From Crossaster papposus (lineage: Eukaryota > Echinodermata > Asteroidea > Velatida > Solasteridae): a DNA stretch of 64,000 bases. Every line of letters begins with the position of its first letter. Position 1 is the first letter of the stretch. Of the stretch, positions 24,406 through 36,056 are shown in pieces. The notes beneath the pieces were generated by a model. It worked only from the letters and a program-made list of their open reading frames with translations. It was not told where the DNA came from and ran no database searches. Location: NCBI GenBank assembly GCA_037893245.1, contig JBAIAA010000412.1, forward strand, positions 1,364,001 through 1,428,000. Direction: 5' to 3'. A program made the translations under genes and the position numbers.

Positions 24406-25212
24406 GCGCCTCGCTGGAGCCCCTCCAAGCCCCTAGAGGGGTAGGGGTGGAGAGTTGAGGGGTAAGGATGGGGGAAAATCACATCTGTTTACAAGGTCTT
24501 CATTTAGGTTGGTTTCATGGTGATGAGTGTATCGGCGGTGCCCGGATCCACAAGTCCCAATTGGGGATTGACGTTCTCCGTGGTTTCATCTCTACCTGCA
24601 TCTGGTGATGATTAGACTCGCTGGCCCCGGGGAGGAGTGAGTCAATGGCGGCTAAGGAGATGCCGAGGAAAGCTCCAGGCAGACCGGATGCGACAATAAG
24701 ACGAAACAGCGAGAAGAGAAAGAGCGTGAGGGAACGAGGACGGACAGAGGAAAGGAAACTAGGATGAGAAGTCAAACAGCTTTGAAAAAAAGAAAAAATT
24801 GACCCCCTGGCCGGCTGAAGCTGAGGAAATAGGAAGTTTACGTTCATTAGTCTGGGTGCTACTGTTTCCAAACACTAGGTGTTAAAAACTACAAATTGAA
24901 GCTCGGATGGTAGAGACAGACCTGAACCAACTGAGGTTACTCGTTTGGACGAGATTGACGAGTTCAGCACTTAAGATGTTCCGACAGGAAGGAAGACAAG
25001 TGGAAAGAAAGTCAAGCAGGGTTAATGACACGGTGGTCACCTGGAGAGAGGAAGTTTGGATTTGGACAGTTCGAGTGTCTAGACTTCCGACACATCTTAA
25101 GTTAGCGGCATATATTTCAGTTTGATGTGCCACTATTTGGTTTCGGCACAAGTCGGCATTGCTTTTATAGAGAGGCAAATTGAGTTAAATTGTTTATTAT
25201 TGTATGGCTATT
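24406..25212. other. No gene recognised; non-repetitive mixed DNA
   Basis: 24,406-25,130 is non-repetitive and less AT-rich than its surroundings. Frames up to 118 codons on the minus strand show no family resemblance or conserved motif. Confidence 0.5.
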
Positions 25213-25452
25213 AGGCGTTCGTTTTCAACCGGCGTCGGGCAGCTATTCTTATGTTATTCTTGTTTTTTCCACGATTTTGGAACAATTACAGGATATCTAA
25301 CGCAATAATTTAGCTGGATGCCTGGAATCATTATTTACTTTCAGATAAGTAACATACTTCTTAATAATTTGGTAGTACCTGTTGTAAATATTTTCGATAT
25401 TTGCAAATGGTGTATCCTACCTTTATAAAAAAAAAAAAAAAAAAAAAAAAAA
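25213..25452 (+). mobile_element. Family A element, 5'-truncated, followed by A26
   Basis: Starts within the interior (GGCGTTCGTTTTCAACCGGC) and runs to the right end AATGGTGTATCCTACCTTTA. A tract of about 26 A follows immediately. Confidence 0.8.
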
Positions 25453-26067
25453 TTCTCAAATACAAGTATCAACTTCTTTGTCCAGCATGGCGTACACATG
25501 TAGAAAAGTCACGAATCGTCAGACATTGAAAGAAACAAAGTCAAGGTCAATACAAACGGAAGTCACGTTCACTAACAACAAGTCAACATTTGTTTAGCTT
25601 TCTGTGTGGACACAAGGCACACAGAAAAGGTGAAGGAAAATGTTCATTGTCGCAGAGAAAGTCACCGGTTGGTTTTGTACACGGCATTAAATGGTGCATT
25701 CTTGTTGTCATTTAGAGAGGCCCAATAAGCCAGTTTGGTATTCCAACTGCGCATGTGCACAACAAGATTTTGACTATTTTTCTCTCGGGATGAACACAGC
25801 AGATAAATGCATACAAGGCTATGGGGGTTGTGGTAACTAAATTTGCATTTTTCGTGCAATCGAAAAGATGATGGGAACTTTTGTTCGAACCAAAGCTTAG
25901 ACACACAAGACACCTGAAAACACTTTGCTGTCCAAACGTTTTTTAGAAAAATGTAACGTCCGAACACGGCGATCTCTGTAAAATTGTCAAATCTTGTTGG
26001 AATATGAACTGGCTTAAATTATATTATCCCAATAGGCCATATTTTTCTGAGTGAAATGGCACCATTC
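25453..26067. other. No gene recognised
   Basis: Mixed AT-rich DNA. The minus-strand frames at 25,662-25,967 lack family resemblance. Confidence 0.55.
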
Positions 26068-26291
26068 ACTGCAACACCACCATTCGCTGGGTACCAACCG
26101 CCATTCTCTGGGTACCAACCACCATTCTCTGGGTACCAACCACCATTCTCTGGGTACCAACCACCATTCTCTGGGTACCAACCACCATTCTCTGGGTACC
26201 ATCCACCATTCTCTGGGTACCAACCACCATTTTCTGGGTACCAACCACCATTCTCTGGGTACCAATCACCATTCTCTGGGTACCAACCACC
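26068..26291. repeat. 21-bp minisatellite, about 10 copies
   Basis: The unit contains CCATTCTCTGGGTACCAACC and is nearly identical across copies. Because 21 is a multiple of three, several frames stay open. One on the + strand reads repeated PPFSGYQ from an ATG at 26,056. There is no splice context or upstream coding exon. Confidence 0.95.
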
Positions 26292-28198
26292 TCAGTGCTC
26301 AACGCAGCAAGATATAAGTGTGCACAGTGTCATTAAACTGCCAACTTTTGCCCGACTCAAAACATGAAATTTGTTTCATTTTACTTTTGAAAATTTCTTA
26401 CAAATGGCATTCAAAACCTTTCTCTTTCATTGTCGGAGAAGTTACTAAGTAATTTGTAAAGTTGGTGTACGGCTCAAGGGTCGGGTAAGCAAATGCTAAG
26501 CAATTTTGTTTTGTGCTTAGCAGCTCCATGAAATTGGCCCCTGGACAAGAAGTAGGTTAAATGTGGGCTTCGCAGGCTGTTGGACAGTGCTTATGAAAAC
26601 TCTTGTAATAGGGCAAAACCCAGTACTGAATGAAATAATTAACCTCAATTATATACACAATTTTTTTTTTTATACATGTATCTCAAATGACGCAATACCT
26701 TTTTCCAGCTCCCTATACTCTCCAGTAACTGATTCAAAACAATTTCCAGATATTCAATTTATCACTTTTCGGATGCAGGACCTAAGTCTTCCTCCCTCAA
26801 TCCAACAATCTAGGTCAAGGACATTATAATTATTGGGAGAACAAGAACTTGGCCTTTTAAAATTTGATTGCTTTCTCGCTCCAAGATTTTTCATTTTGTC
26901 TGATAACAGATGCGTTTACGTAGGTTATTATAATTTTGGTGTTTTATTTTATTGGTTTTTTTCTTTTCTGGGGGGTGGGGGAAGTTTGGGTTGCCCAGTG
27001 GATAAAGTGGCAGTTGGTGGTAGGTGAAGTTGTGGAGAAGGAAAGTGGGAGGCTTTTAATAAAAGGGATCACTGTGTTTACAGGAATCCCCGCGTTTCAG
27101 CTTCGGATATTGAAATTCAAAGATTATATGTACATGCGCATGTACATGTACCTCCCAAATAATTTTACACAATTGCACACACAATCTTTAGGTAGCAGCA
27201 TTGAATTTCTTGTTGTCCTCTGCTAAAATAAACAAAATATTTGTTTAATTAAAATGTAAGCTTTGTTTTTGCTCTCGCCAGTTTCTATTAAAAGTTTGTC
27301 CTTTTTCTCTTATATTTAAATTAATCCAAGAAAAGCATAAAACAGCTTTTTTGTTTTCCAGGTTTTTTTCCCCTCATGATAAACTCAACATTTATTGTTT
27401 AATTTTAACCTCCCATGCCACACAAAGTGCAGGGCAGTCAGTGCAAATTACCAACGATATCAATTTTCTTGAGGGCCAATGTATTATTGATCATGCCCTG
27501 GGCTGACTTTGCACAACCATAATGTTTCATTTTGTTTTTGCTTACAATAATTACAACACTGTCTGGGTGGGTCTCTGTCAGTTAATACCATCAATCAGAG
27601 AGAGAGAATGGGGGAGGGGAGGGGGGGGGGTAGAAGGGGGGGGGGTGTCAACCCAAGGCCAACTAGACAGCAGACAGATAGAACACTGTCACGGTTAAGA
27701 AGATTGTGGGTAATTATTTATATCAGTTGGGAGATAGACATCGAGGATAAAGTGTTGGGTTGGGTAGAATGGACGATAATAACTACATGTAATATTTATG
27801 AATTCAAAGCTTGAGATTTGCGGATTTAGTGCTTACAAGATAGACAAACCAAGGAATCTTTTTTTGGTTTTTTTCCAACTCTGGGTTTTGTCACAGCCAA
27901 AGCCAGCAATTTTAACATGGCCACACATCCACAAATGGGTGCAGGCCAGGCTGGCCAGCTGGTCTGGTTCCCTGACTCGACAATTGCCCAACGTCTGTAA
28001 ATTGCTCAGTTTCATCTAAAGTAGAGATAATAAGGGATCCAGACTACAAAAATAAATTAGTTTCTTGGGTTTTTCCCAGCATCAATGAACAAAAACCTTT
28101 AAAGAGGTCAGCGAAACAATAAATTTCTAAAAAGTACTAACCCCCAAATCCAACCATTTCTGAACATTAAATTGGATCAATATGTTAATTATACCTTA
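26292..28198. other. No gene; element fragment and G-rich stretch
   Basis: 26,488-26,544 is one end of the GGGGCCAATTTCAT family (TGCTTAGCAGCTCCATGAAA then TTGGCCCCTGG). 27,608-27,648 is G-rich. The rest is AT-rich with nothing recognised. Confidence 0.55.
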
Positions 28199-28586
28199 TA
28201 GAAGGTAGAATACACCATTGGTAATTGCTTGAATTATCAGGAATGGATGGATTTGGGGGGTAGTACTGTACAGCAAATATCGTTCGAAGTTTTAAAATCA
28301 TGGATGCCGAGGAAAAAGCAAGAAAAACAGCGTTTGTTTTCAACCGGCGTCGAGCAGTTATTCTTATGTTATTTTATTATTTTTGCGATCGCCTTCCAGT
28401 TCCGGCAATCGAGGAATTGTCTTTTCAAAATTTGATTATTCTGAATAATTACATGATATCTAGCGCAATCATTTTACTAGATGCCTAGAATCATTTTTTA
28501 CTATCAAATACATGCAAGTACAATATTTCTAAATAATTCGGTAGTAATTTTTGTATATAATCTGCAAATAGTGTATCCTACCTTAA
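28199..28586 (+). mobile_element. Family A element, nearly full length
   Basis: The left end GAAGGTAGAATACACCATTG and right end ATAGTGTATCCTACCTTAAA are both present but the TTAA flanks are eroded. The interior matches the copy at 15,008. Confidence 0.85.
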
Positions 28587-29816
28587 ACTTTGCATTACTT
28601 CTATGTGGTTAATCACCTGAAAATTCTTTAATTACCTTCCAGGTCATGACTGCCCTTTACCCCCTACTTCCTGCTGGGCCTATTACTAACCTTCTTTTCC
28701 AGCTTTCATTTTCTCTTGGTCTTTTTTTTTGGTCAACCGCCAAAACCACAAGTGAAACAGCGGAGAATTCTAAAAAGGATTCCTGCAGTTCCAAAAGGAA
28801 GGTTAATCATTTGAATCTCTGGATCATGAAAAAAATTATACAGTCGATGTCAGTCTATCCTTAGTTGAAGACGGCTTGCAACATCGGTATACGCATCAAT
28901 TTCCAACTATGATGAGGGCTTACATTTATGTAGTTTCAGGGCTTTTTTCTCTCGTGATATTACCTTTTTTTATAGATTCAGAAGCATTGTTCTGATCGTA
29001 ATCAGGTGCATTGATGTTTTGTTGACAAGTTGAAGGTTTATTGCCAAGTTGAAGGTTTATTGCCAAGGGTATAAAGAGATTTGCTTTGTCACATTTTTTC
29101 AGAAACAAAATGCTCACAGCTGGGAAGGGGGGTCAGCTCAAAGGGTGAGCATATTAAATCGGAGCCAAGATTTCCGGTTACGCAACGAAATATGTGCAAA
29201 GTTCATTATTTATACTATCAAGAAAAGAGCAAATATTTATGGAACACTTACACTAAACAAATAGTGCCGGATCCATCAATTTCAATACGAATTTTTGTTG
29301 TACAAACCCAAGAGGGTTAGGTTTATGCTGCTAAGCTGTAAACAAAATTATCAGCCCAGTTACATGCTAAGCAGACATGACATGTTTATCTGTCACCCGT
29401 TTAGCATGTAAACACGGCATCCGACGCGAACTGGTTAGCAAAACGTAGAGCAGAACATTAATTTGGGAAAAATGTTTGTCTTTTATTGTCTCCCTCCTCT
29501 CCCCCCCCCCCCCCCCCCATTTTTTTTTTAAATAGATTTTTACGACAGGGGTGACAAGGATATTTCACGCCTAGTAATTTTCTGATCCCTGGCAATTTCC
29601 ACTCACTGCCGACCCTAAATACACAATGATGATTGTCAACTCTCACCACCCCACCGACTTGTCAACTTTCAACCCAAGTTCGCTAGTTTCAAAATCAAAT
29701 GCATAGGTTTTCTTCAAATGCATAGGTTAATTGCCAGTCGTCGGTATTTTGTTGGACGAGGTTCTTTTCGACGTGCTCCATGATAGCGGGTCTAGCAACC
29801 AGACATGAAACATTAG
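28587..29816. other. No gene; C18 tract
   Basis: C18 at 29,501-29,518. TTGCCAAGTTGAAGGTTTA is duplicated near 29,025-29,060. 29,310-29,450 has repeated GCTAAGC/AGCATGTAAAC words of an uncertain repeat. Confidence 0.5.
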
Positions 29817-30026
29817 AGGCGATCGCGAAAAACACAAGAACAACATAAGAACTACTGCCCGACGCCTGTTAAAAACGAACGCCGTTTTTTTTGCTTTTCT
29901 CAGCAATCTATGCTTGTACAACTTCAGGCATGTCAGTTAAACAATATTTACTATCAAATACAACCCCCCAAATCCACGCATTCATGATAATTCAAGCAAT
30001 TACCAATGATGTATCCCTACCTTTAA
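29817..30026 (-). mobile_element. Family A element, reverse, half copy
   Basis: Reverse complement runs from the left end (TTAAAGGTAGGGATACATCA) to the middle of the family (GGCGTCGGGCAGTAGTTCTT, then GCGATCGC). The right half is missing. Confidence 0.8.
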
Positions 30027-31254
30027 GCATGGAGGTAGAGTTTGTACCTCATGTGTACAAACTTGTACTGTACTTGGATGTCAAGTATTGCACAAGTGCC
30101 ACATATTGGTATTGTAGCCTCCCGGCCCTACATATATAGACCATACTGGGACTGTCCTTGGGCGTTTTGCCAAGATACTGAGCAGGCATTTCTGACACAT
30201 TTTGTAATCCTCTCTGTTCCCTTTTCCCCCATTGATTGTTCACATCTTTAGCAGACAGTATCTGGCACCAAAGTGGTGAGATCTCAATGCAAGTACTTTG
30301 GGCTGTGCACCAGCCTTATGTGATTTTTGTTTTTACAATGATGGATATAGATGTAGATATTGCATTATGAGATTTGATGAAGTTGGCCGTGTACAAGGAT
30401 ATTTTCTTGAGCCCATGCATCTTTTTGTATACGTAAATGTAAAGGTTTACTTCCCAATGGCGCCATTAAGCAAAGTGTATTCAGAACACTTCTCAAACAA
30501 ATCTTAGAACAAAACTTTACGCGAACAAAACTTGGAACAAAATGGCGTGTGGTGCCATTTTAAAGAAGAACCTTCCGGTGGACTTTCAGCGAATTCGACA
30601 TTTTAACCGTGATATTTGAGGCTTATTCACTATAATTGACTATGATGAATGTTCCATTTACAACTTCCCACACATTATCTTATTGAATTGTTATGGCATA
30701 AAACCAAAGACACATCTTATTTTACGACGACCCTAAAGACACATCCAAACTTTAGACGTTTTTTAAACCAATGTCAAGGAACTTGTGATATGTTCAATGC
30801 ATCGCAACTGTTGGAAGTAGGATCGTTTGACATGTCACAAGTTAAAACAAAAACACTGCACTAAAAAGACAAAGGAATAAGACTTTGAAAAAAATTCCTC
30901 TGAACAATTTAGTCCAAATGGTCTGAGAGAGATTAAATGTTAAACACTAATGTATATTTTGTAAAATACATGTATGTAACATACATGTAACAAAAAATTG
31001 CACAATTGCTATTGCTCTATCAACAGATGAAATAACGGTTGTCTACCTTACGTGTACATTATGCTAATTATCCGGTAACACCAGCCCCTATGCTTCCTGT
31101 CAATTTCTAAACTGCATTTGACACGAGTCTGTAAATGTGTGGTTCAGTAAAGGTTCGCTCAGCTACGGAAATGCCAGTCGAGTGAAATCCTCAGCTGTAA
31201 TGCACATTTGTCACATTTTCTGTGGCTCTATACAGGGTGGCCCACAGACAAACC
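30027..31254. other. No gene recognised
   Basis: AT-rich DNA with ACATGTA words near 30,965-30,990. Nothing coding is seen. Confidence 0.55.
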
Positions 31255-31562
31255 CACAGAGCTTTACCTTACATACGTACTGTGGACATTCCTTTGTCTT
31301 CGTGTAGTTAAAAAACGTTGACTAAATACTCATTTTTCTCGCTTCCCCAAAACAAATTTACCCTCAAATTTTGATTCTGGGCCTCTCAGCTGTTCCTTCT
31401 ATCTTTTCTATATATAACCCTAACCCATTTTTCCTCTAGCGCTCTTTTTCGGAAACTGAAAAACAGATTGTGGACCTGGGCAAGTCCACAAACCGCAACC
31501 TCTTCCCGCATCATGTGGACCTATATTGTTCGGAGGTCCACAGTGCGTATGCAAGACTAACG
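31255..31562 (-). repeat. GTCCAC dispersed repeat, reverse copy
   Basis: Reverse complement matches 11,185-11,475 in the same word order (see that entry). It directly abuts the foldback element at 31,565. Confidence 0.7.
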
Positions 31563-31564
31563 CA

Positions 31565-31945
31565 CTTCCACTACCCTGAGACCAAAACTATCACATGTAC
31601 ATACATACCAATGAATGGAGAATCTTTCTAGAACTTGAAGAAAAAGGAGTCTAAGAGTAAGATAGATGTGTCTCGAATTTGGCCAGTATTTTTTTTGTTC
31701 CAAACCCTCTTTGCACTAAGAAATAACTAAACCACGCCCCCAAATGTAACATGACATGGTTTAGTTGGTGTTATGGGTTTTTTTGGGTGCAGAAGGACTG
31801 ACTTTGCTTCACAAAATAGGGTCTGGAGCTAAACTACGGTACTAGCCCAAAATCAAGATACATGTATCTTGGTATCATTTTTCTTCTAGAAAGATTCTCC
31901 ATCTATTGTTATAGGTAGTTTTTCGCCTCAGGGTAGTGGAAGTAC
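31565..31945. mobile_element. Foldback element with about 65-bp inverted ends
   Basis: CTTCCACTACCCTGAG at 31,565 and CTCAGGGTAGTGGAAG at 31,930-31,945 are exact inverses. Further in, GGAGAATCTTTCTAGAA near 31,616 and TTCTAGAAAGATTCTCC near 31,886 are also exact inverses. No coding frame of note is present. Confidence 0.85.
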
Positions 31946-33374
31946 GCTTGTTCGTTGATGTACATGTACATGTATGCTTGGTGGCCGTCCTATGCACTAA
32001 TACCCCCTCATCGGTAGGATCAGAAAGGGAGAGTTGGGAGGGGGGGGGGAGAAGAAGACTTATGGCAGTGTACAAATTTAGGGGAAAAAGGAGGCGTGTC
32101 ACCACATAATGAGCTTAAAGTCAGACTTTTTAAGAATTGAAGAATTTATATATCTGGATTCTGAAGAACAAGAGCTTCCCAATGGTATACAACATTGAGG
32201 GGTACCAAGTTCAGTAATGGAAATTTATACCAGCAACTAATTACGTCAAGTGGTAAAACTGATTCTTGAGAAAATGGCATTTAAAATCCTACACAGTTGT
32301 ATTACAGTGAATGTATGACGACATAATAATAATAATGAGATGAAATAGGTTTCAAAGATGTTTGACGGAAGAACAAAATTGAAAAAAAGTAAAACAGGAC
32401 TTGCAGATCGAGGTTCACATAAAAACAAAATTACCACCCCTTCAAATGTAGGCATTTGTCCACTTTTCTGCAAAATGGCAATTTTCCGACTTTCTGCTAA
32501 TTTTGTGATGTCCATGTACCTGAGGTGACCCAGTTTAATACAAAGTTATATGTAAGCTGCCCTTGTTTACCGGATTTTCCCGTTAGAAAACTGGAGCAAC
32601 TGCGTGCACCTTTATCATGTTGAGTTCCTGTTTGGTATATGATGGCACCCAGCCCAAGATTCATGGGTCAGTTTAACTTACATGAATAGCCTACATTTTA
32701 TCGCCAGTAGAAAATAAATATTGCCTTCTTCAAGCAGGTGAACAAATCCCAGTATTGAATTATCGCTTTTCAATTTATTTTTTCTCTGTTCTTTAGCATT
32801 TTCTGTTAAAAACAAGAATTCTAGTTGAAAGCAGTTTGCATTCTTGGTTTTTTATCCAACCTCGACGACATTTACCTGCATGACACAGTGAGAAATATAC
32901 ACTGTTTTGTATTGGCAGATTTCCTTTTGTCTGTTTCCTTTTCTTCCTGCTTTGGTTCCCTGGTTCTTCTATTTCTGTAATACTTTTTCTGCACCATTTT
33001 GTTTACATTCCTTACATTTATCTTTTCTCACCAGGTCTTTGTAATATTCCTCTTTGTAAATATCTCCATCTCATTTGCTTTCGTGTACCATCTCTCCCTC
33101 TTCATTCCTTCCCCATGTTTATCTCTTTTTCTCCAACCTCATTACCCGTTTTATTCCACAGTTTCACCCCAATTTCCGTATCCTCTTCCAAGTTCCCTTC
33201 TTCGTCTCATCGTTCATCTTATGCTCTTCCAATAGCCTAATATTTATCTTTATAATAGATATATACAGTATCTCCGCCTTTCTTTTACCCCAGTTTCCCC
33301 CCTCCTAATCCTCGCTCATCCGATCCCACCCTCGTCTCCTTTCCCCTTTTTGCTCATCTTACATCTTTCTAAAG
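31946..33374. other. No gene; pyrimidine-rich end
   Basis: AT-rich DNA, then a C/T-rich stretch at 32,920-33,370. Apparent hydrophobic frames there reflect the pyrimidine bias. Confidence 0.55.
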
Positions 33375-33671
33375 GGCTATCACTCGCCAACGGCCCGGCA
33401 AGTAGCCGAGACGCTGAAAGACAAGGGCTTAATGAGAGTGCGGCCCAGTAATTGAAACTGGGGCGCTGGGAGGTAATGAAGCAGAAGCGATATCGGCGAC
33501 GTCTTTCACTGATCGTTACGCACCCAGCAGATGTGTGTAGAACGGGGGAGTTGATCTTCCCCCCGGCCGGCTGCGTGCGTAGTGATGAACAGCCTTGTTT
33601 TTGCCACTTTGTCGCGGAAAGATTGGGATTGGGATGTAGTCAGTTGGGATGCAGACTTACAAATAAGACTG
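33375..33671. other. GC-rich non-repetitive block
   Basis: Composition changes sharply from pyrimidine-rich to balanced GC-rich DNA with TAATGA and CAGTAATTGAAAC words. No splice-bounded coding frame is visible. A regulatory role is only a guess. Confidence 0.35.
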
Positions 33672-34052
33672 TGCATTGGAACCAGGTACTCGAGTACCCG
33701 ACCGTTGATGTCAGGAACCGATTCCAGAATATGAAATCCAGTACCCGTACCCGATTTTACAAACTACATAGTAACTTTTCAGATGATGAAAGCGAAAGGT
33801 TGTGAATGTCATTTGTTGGGAATTTTGAAAATTAAACCAGGCTACATAGGAAAACAAAATATATTTCAAATTTACGACGCTGTGAATTTGCAGAGCTCAC
33901 TGTAAACATAATATCTTGCTGTTTGAACTCAACGATGTGGCAGTATTATAGTGCGGATCTTTATAAACAAGCTGAAAAGGAACTTCTGAGATTAAATATT
34001 TAGTGTAGGGTTTCTTCAACGGGTACTCGGGTACTTATGTAATCAGTTCAAT
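33672..34052. mobile_element. GTACTCGAGTAC element with inverted ends
   Basis: Begins GCATTGGAACCAGGTACTCG and ends GGGTACTCGGGTACTTATGT then AATCAGTTCAATGC, partly inverse to the start. A partial copy lies at 19,473. Confidence 0.6.
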
Positions 34053-34174
34053 GCTTGAGTCACTTTTTGAAATTTTCCTGTAATGATGATTTATTAACTC
34101 GACATCCCATTATTAGGAAATTGTTCTATTTCATCACTCGCCAAAAAGAGACTAAAGTCCCGGGCAAATTTCAG

Positions 34175-34416
34175 GTAGCTGCTGAGCACGAAAATTTGCT
34201 GAGCACTAAAAAGTCTTTCTCAGTAAAAACAGGTTACCAGCCCAAAACGTCATGTGCTTTTTATGCTAAACTAAAACCAGCTGAATACCAGTCACTATAA
34301 CAACACGTACATGTACATCACCTGCAGTTTCGTTTGTAACCCTGTTTTTGCAAAGGAAGAATTATCCTGCTGAGTAATTTTTGTTGTCCTGAGCAGCTCC
34401 ATGAAAATGGACCCTG
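34175..34416. mobile_element. GGGGCCAATTTCAT-family element, diverged copy
   Basis: Contains AAACAGGTTACCAGCCCAAA, TCATGTGCTTTTTATGCTAA and the end TGAGCAGCTCCATGAAAATG GACCCTGG, matching copies at 44,402 and 61,258. Confidence 0.65.
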
Positions 34417-35880
34417 GTTTGTGGAAAAAGGTTTTCAGGATGTGACATTTCTACACACCGTTTTAGAAATCTAGGTATCATGATAACACAGATGTCAACA
34501 ACTGTAGTATAATTGCCCCAATCAAGGTACTGTAGGTACACTCGATCTGGCCCAGGTCCAGCAAGTTGTATAAAATATCGTACTTGTAAGCAAGACTTCC
34601 GTTTGCCCAGAGTTTCACAAGGTTTCCTGCCCTTTTAAGTCCGGTTTGTTCTTTTATCCCAGAATTAGCGAGGCGTGATTCCGCTATTCCAAAACAAAAC
34701 TAAAAAACAGCGTCTGACATGTTTTTTTGCCATTTTTCCCGAATTGCATCCGTGGTGGGGTGGGCATGCCACAATGAACAAATTAGGTGACCTAGATTTA
34801 TCGGGCCAAAATGCTGTGTTAAGAACCTCGGGGAAAAAAAGTGCATTAAACTATTATTCCCTCTCTTCTCTTCTGTATCTGAATGGATTAAAACTGCAAT
34901 TGTTAAGCCCGCTTTGGGACAGGCACTGTTAGGTCAGTGATTGTTGAGATCTGGTGAGCCATACTGTTTGGCTTTTATCCACGGGATGGGATTGGGAGGG
35001 CAAATCCGGTCACGGCGTCCCAGCCAATTCAGAAAACTCGTCAAACCGTACTTTAGTCTGGATAATGATTTTGTGTTGTTCAGTACATTATCCATTGACA
35101 CGTTCCCCCATGAAATCATAACTGCTTTAACTAAAATAAACATTCAGGGGGGTTTTCAGCAAGCTGTTTGGAAATCATACAAATTTGTTGAGCAAAATGA
35201 AAAGAGTGAATTTTTGCTAAAAATATTTTGTGCAAAGATTTGTCATGTCCTAAAAACTTGAAGCTGTTTTGATATGAACCATTTAAAGTTTTAAACGTAG
35301 AACAATGTACATTTATGTGGACATTGAAAGCGTGACAATTTACCAGCTTGTTGAATGCAATAGAAGTCTGAACTTTGTAAATTAGTGTCAAAAAAATGCT
35401 GGGAAAGAATGTAGTATACTGACGCCACTTCAGCGGTTGTGTAGGTTTATATGGAGAGTTGAGAAAATGGCCTAACAAATTTGGAAAAGATTCTCAGTCC
35501 CAGATTCCTGTCTTTTAACAAATGTTGCACCGATTGACCTTTATTGATATGATATATGAAGAAAAAAAATTGGCAGTAAGGTTGCAGCATTCTTTTCAAT
35601 TATTGAGCAATGGCTTTGTCCATTGTATTTTTCCATGAACACGTAATTGATTAAAAGGCAGACAAAGCCCTAGACAAGAAATTTAAATATTGCCTACTGG
35701 TTCATTTCCTATTGGTAAATAGTGTTATGGGCATTGGTTTTGTACACTGTTCCAATGTTTTTATACAATTTTTGTTTATTAAAGTACAATTTTTTTTAAA
35801 GTTGAGTTTTTTCAAATTAAGTTTTTTTTCTAATGACTGAAATTTCAATTTGCTTTTTTTATTATTATTTTGTATTGCAG
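34417..35880 (+). other. Intron before first visible AHR exon
   Basis: AT-rich DNA ending in a long T-rich tract and TATTGCAG acceptor. No exon encoding a bHLH domain is seen here or farther upstream in the window. Confidence 0.6.
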
Positions 35881-36056
35881 TTACCCTTGGCGACAAAGAG
35901 TCTACCAACGGTGCCATCACAGACGGCCACAATGGTCACCAACGCATGCAGCCCTCTATTGGCCAGACCATTGAAAAAATGGACTTTGAGCAGCCGGACA
36001 GCAGCAGTGACGGGGGCGGAGTCAACTTGGTAGGGGAGGCAGAGGTGCTGGTTCAT
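35881..36056 (+). CDS. AHR: AHR visible exon 1: linker between bHLH and PAS-A
   Basis: The acceptor is TTTGTATTGCAG and the donor CAT|GTGAGT. The exon starts with the last two bases of a split codon (reads as Val if the previous exon ends in G) and ends in phase 0 with ...AEVLVH. The translation TLGDKESTNG...NLVGEAEVLVH is hydrophilic and poorly conserved, as expected for the vertebrate exon-3 segment that joins the bHLH to PAS-A. It was recognised by its position and phase and by its splice to the PAS-A start, not by strong similarity. The upstream exon needed to complete the split codon was not found in the window. Confidence 0.8.

Noticed and set aside
33452..33805. 117-codon frame
   Set aside because: Spans a GC-rich block and then a dispersed repeat also found at 19,473; no family resemblance.
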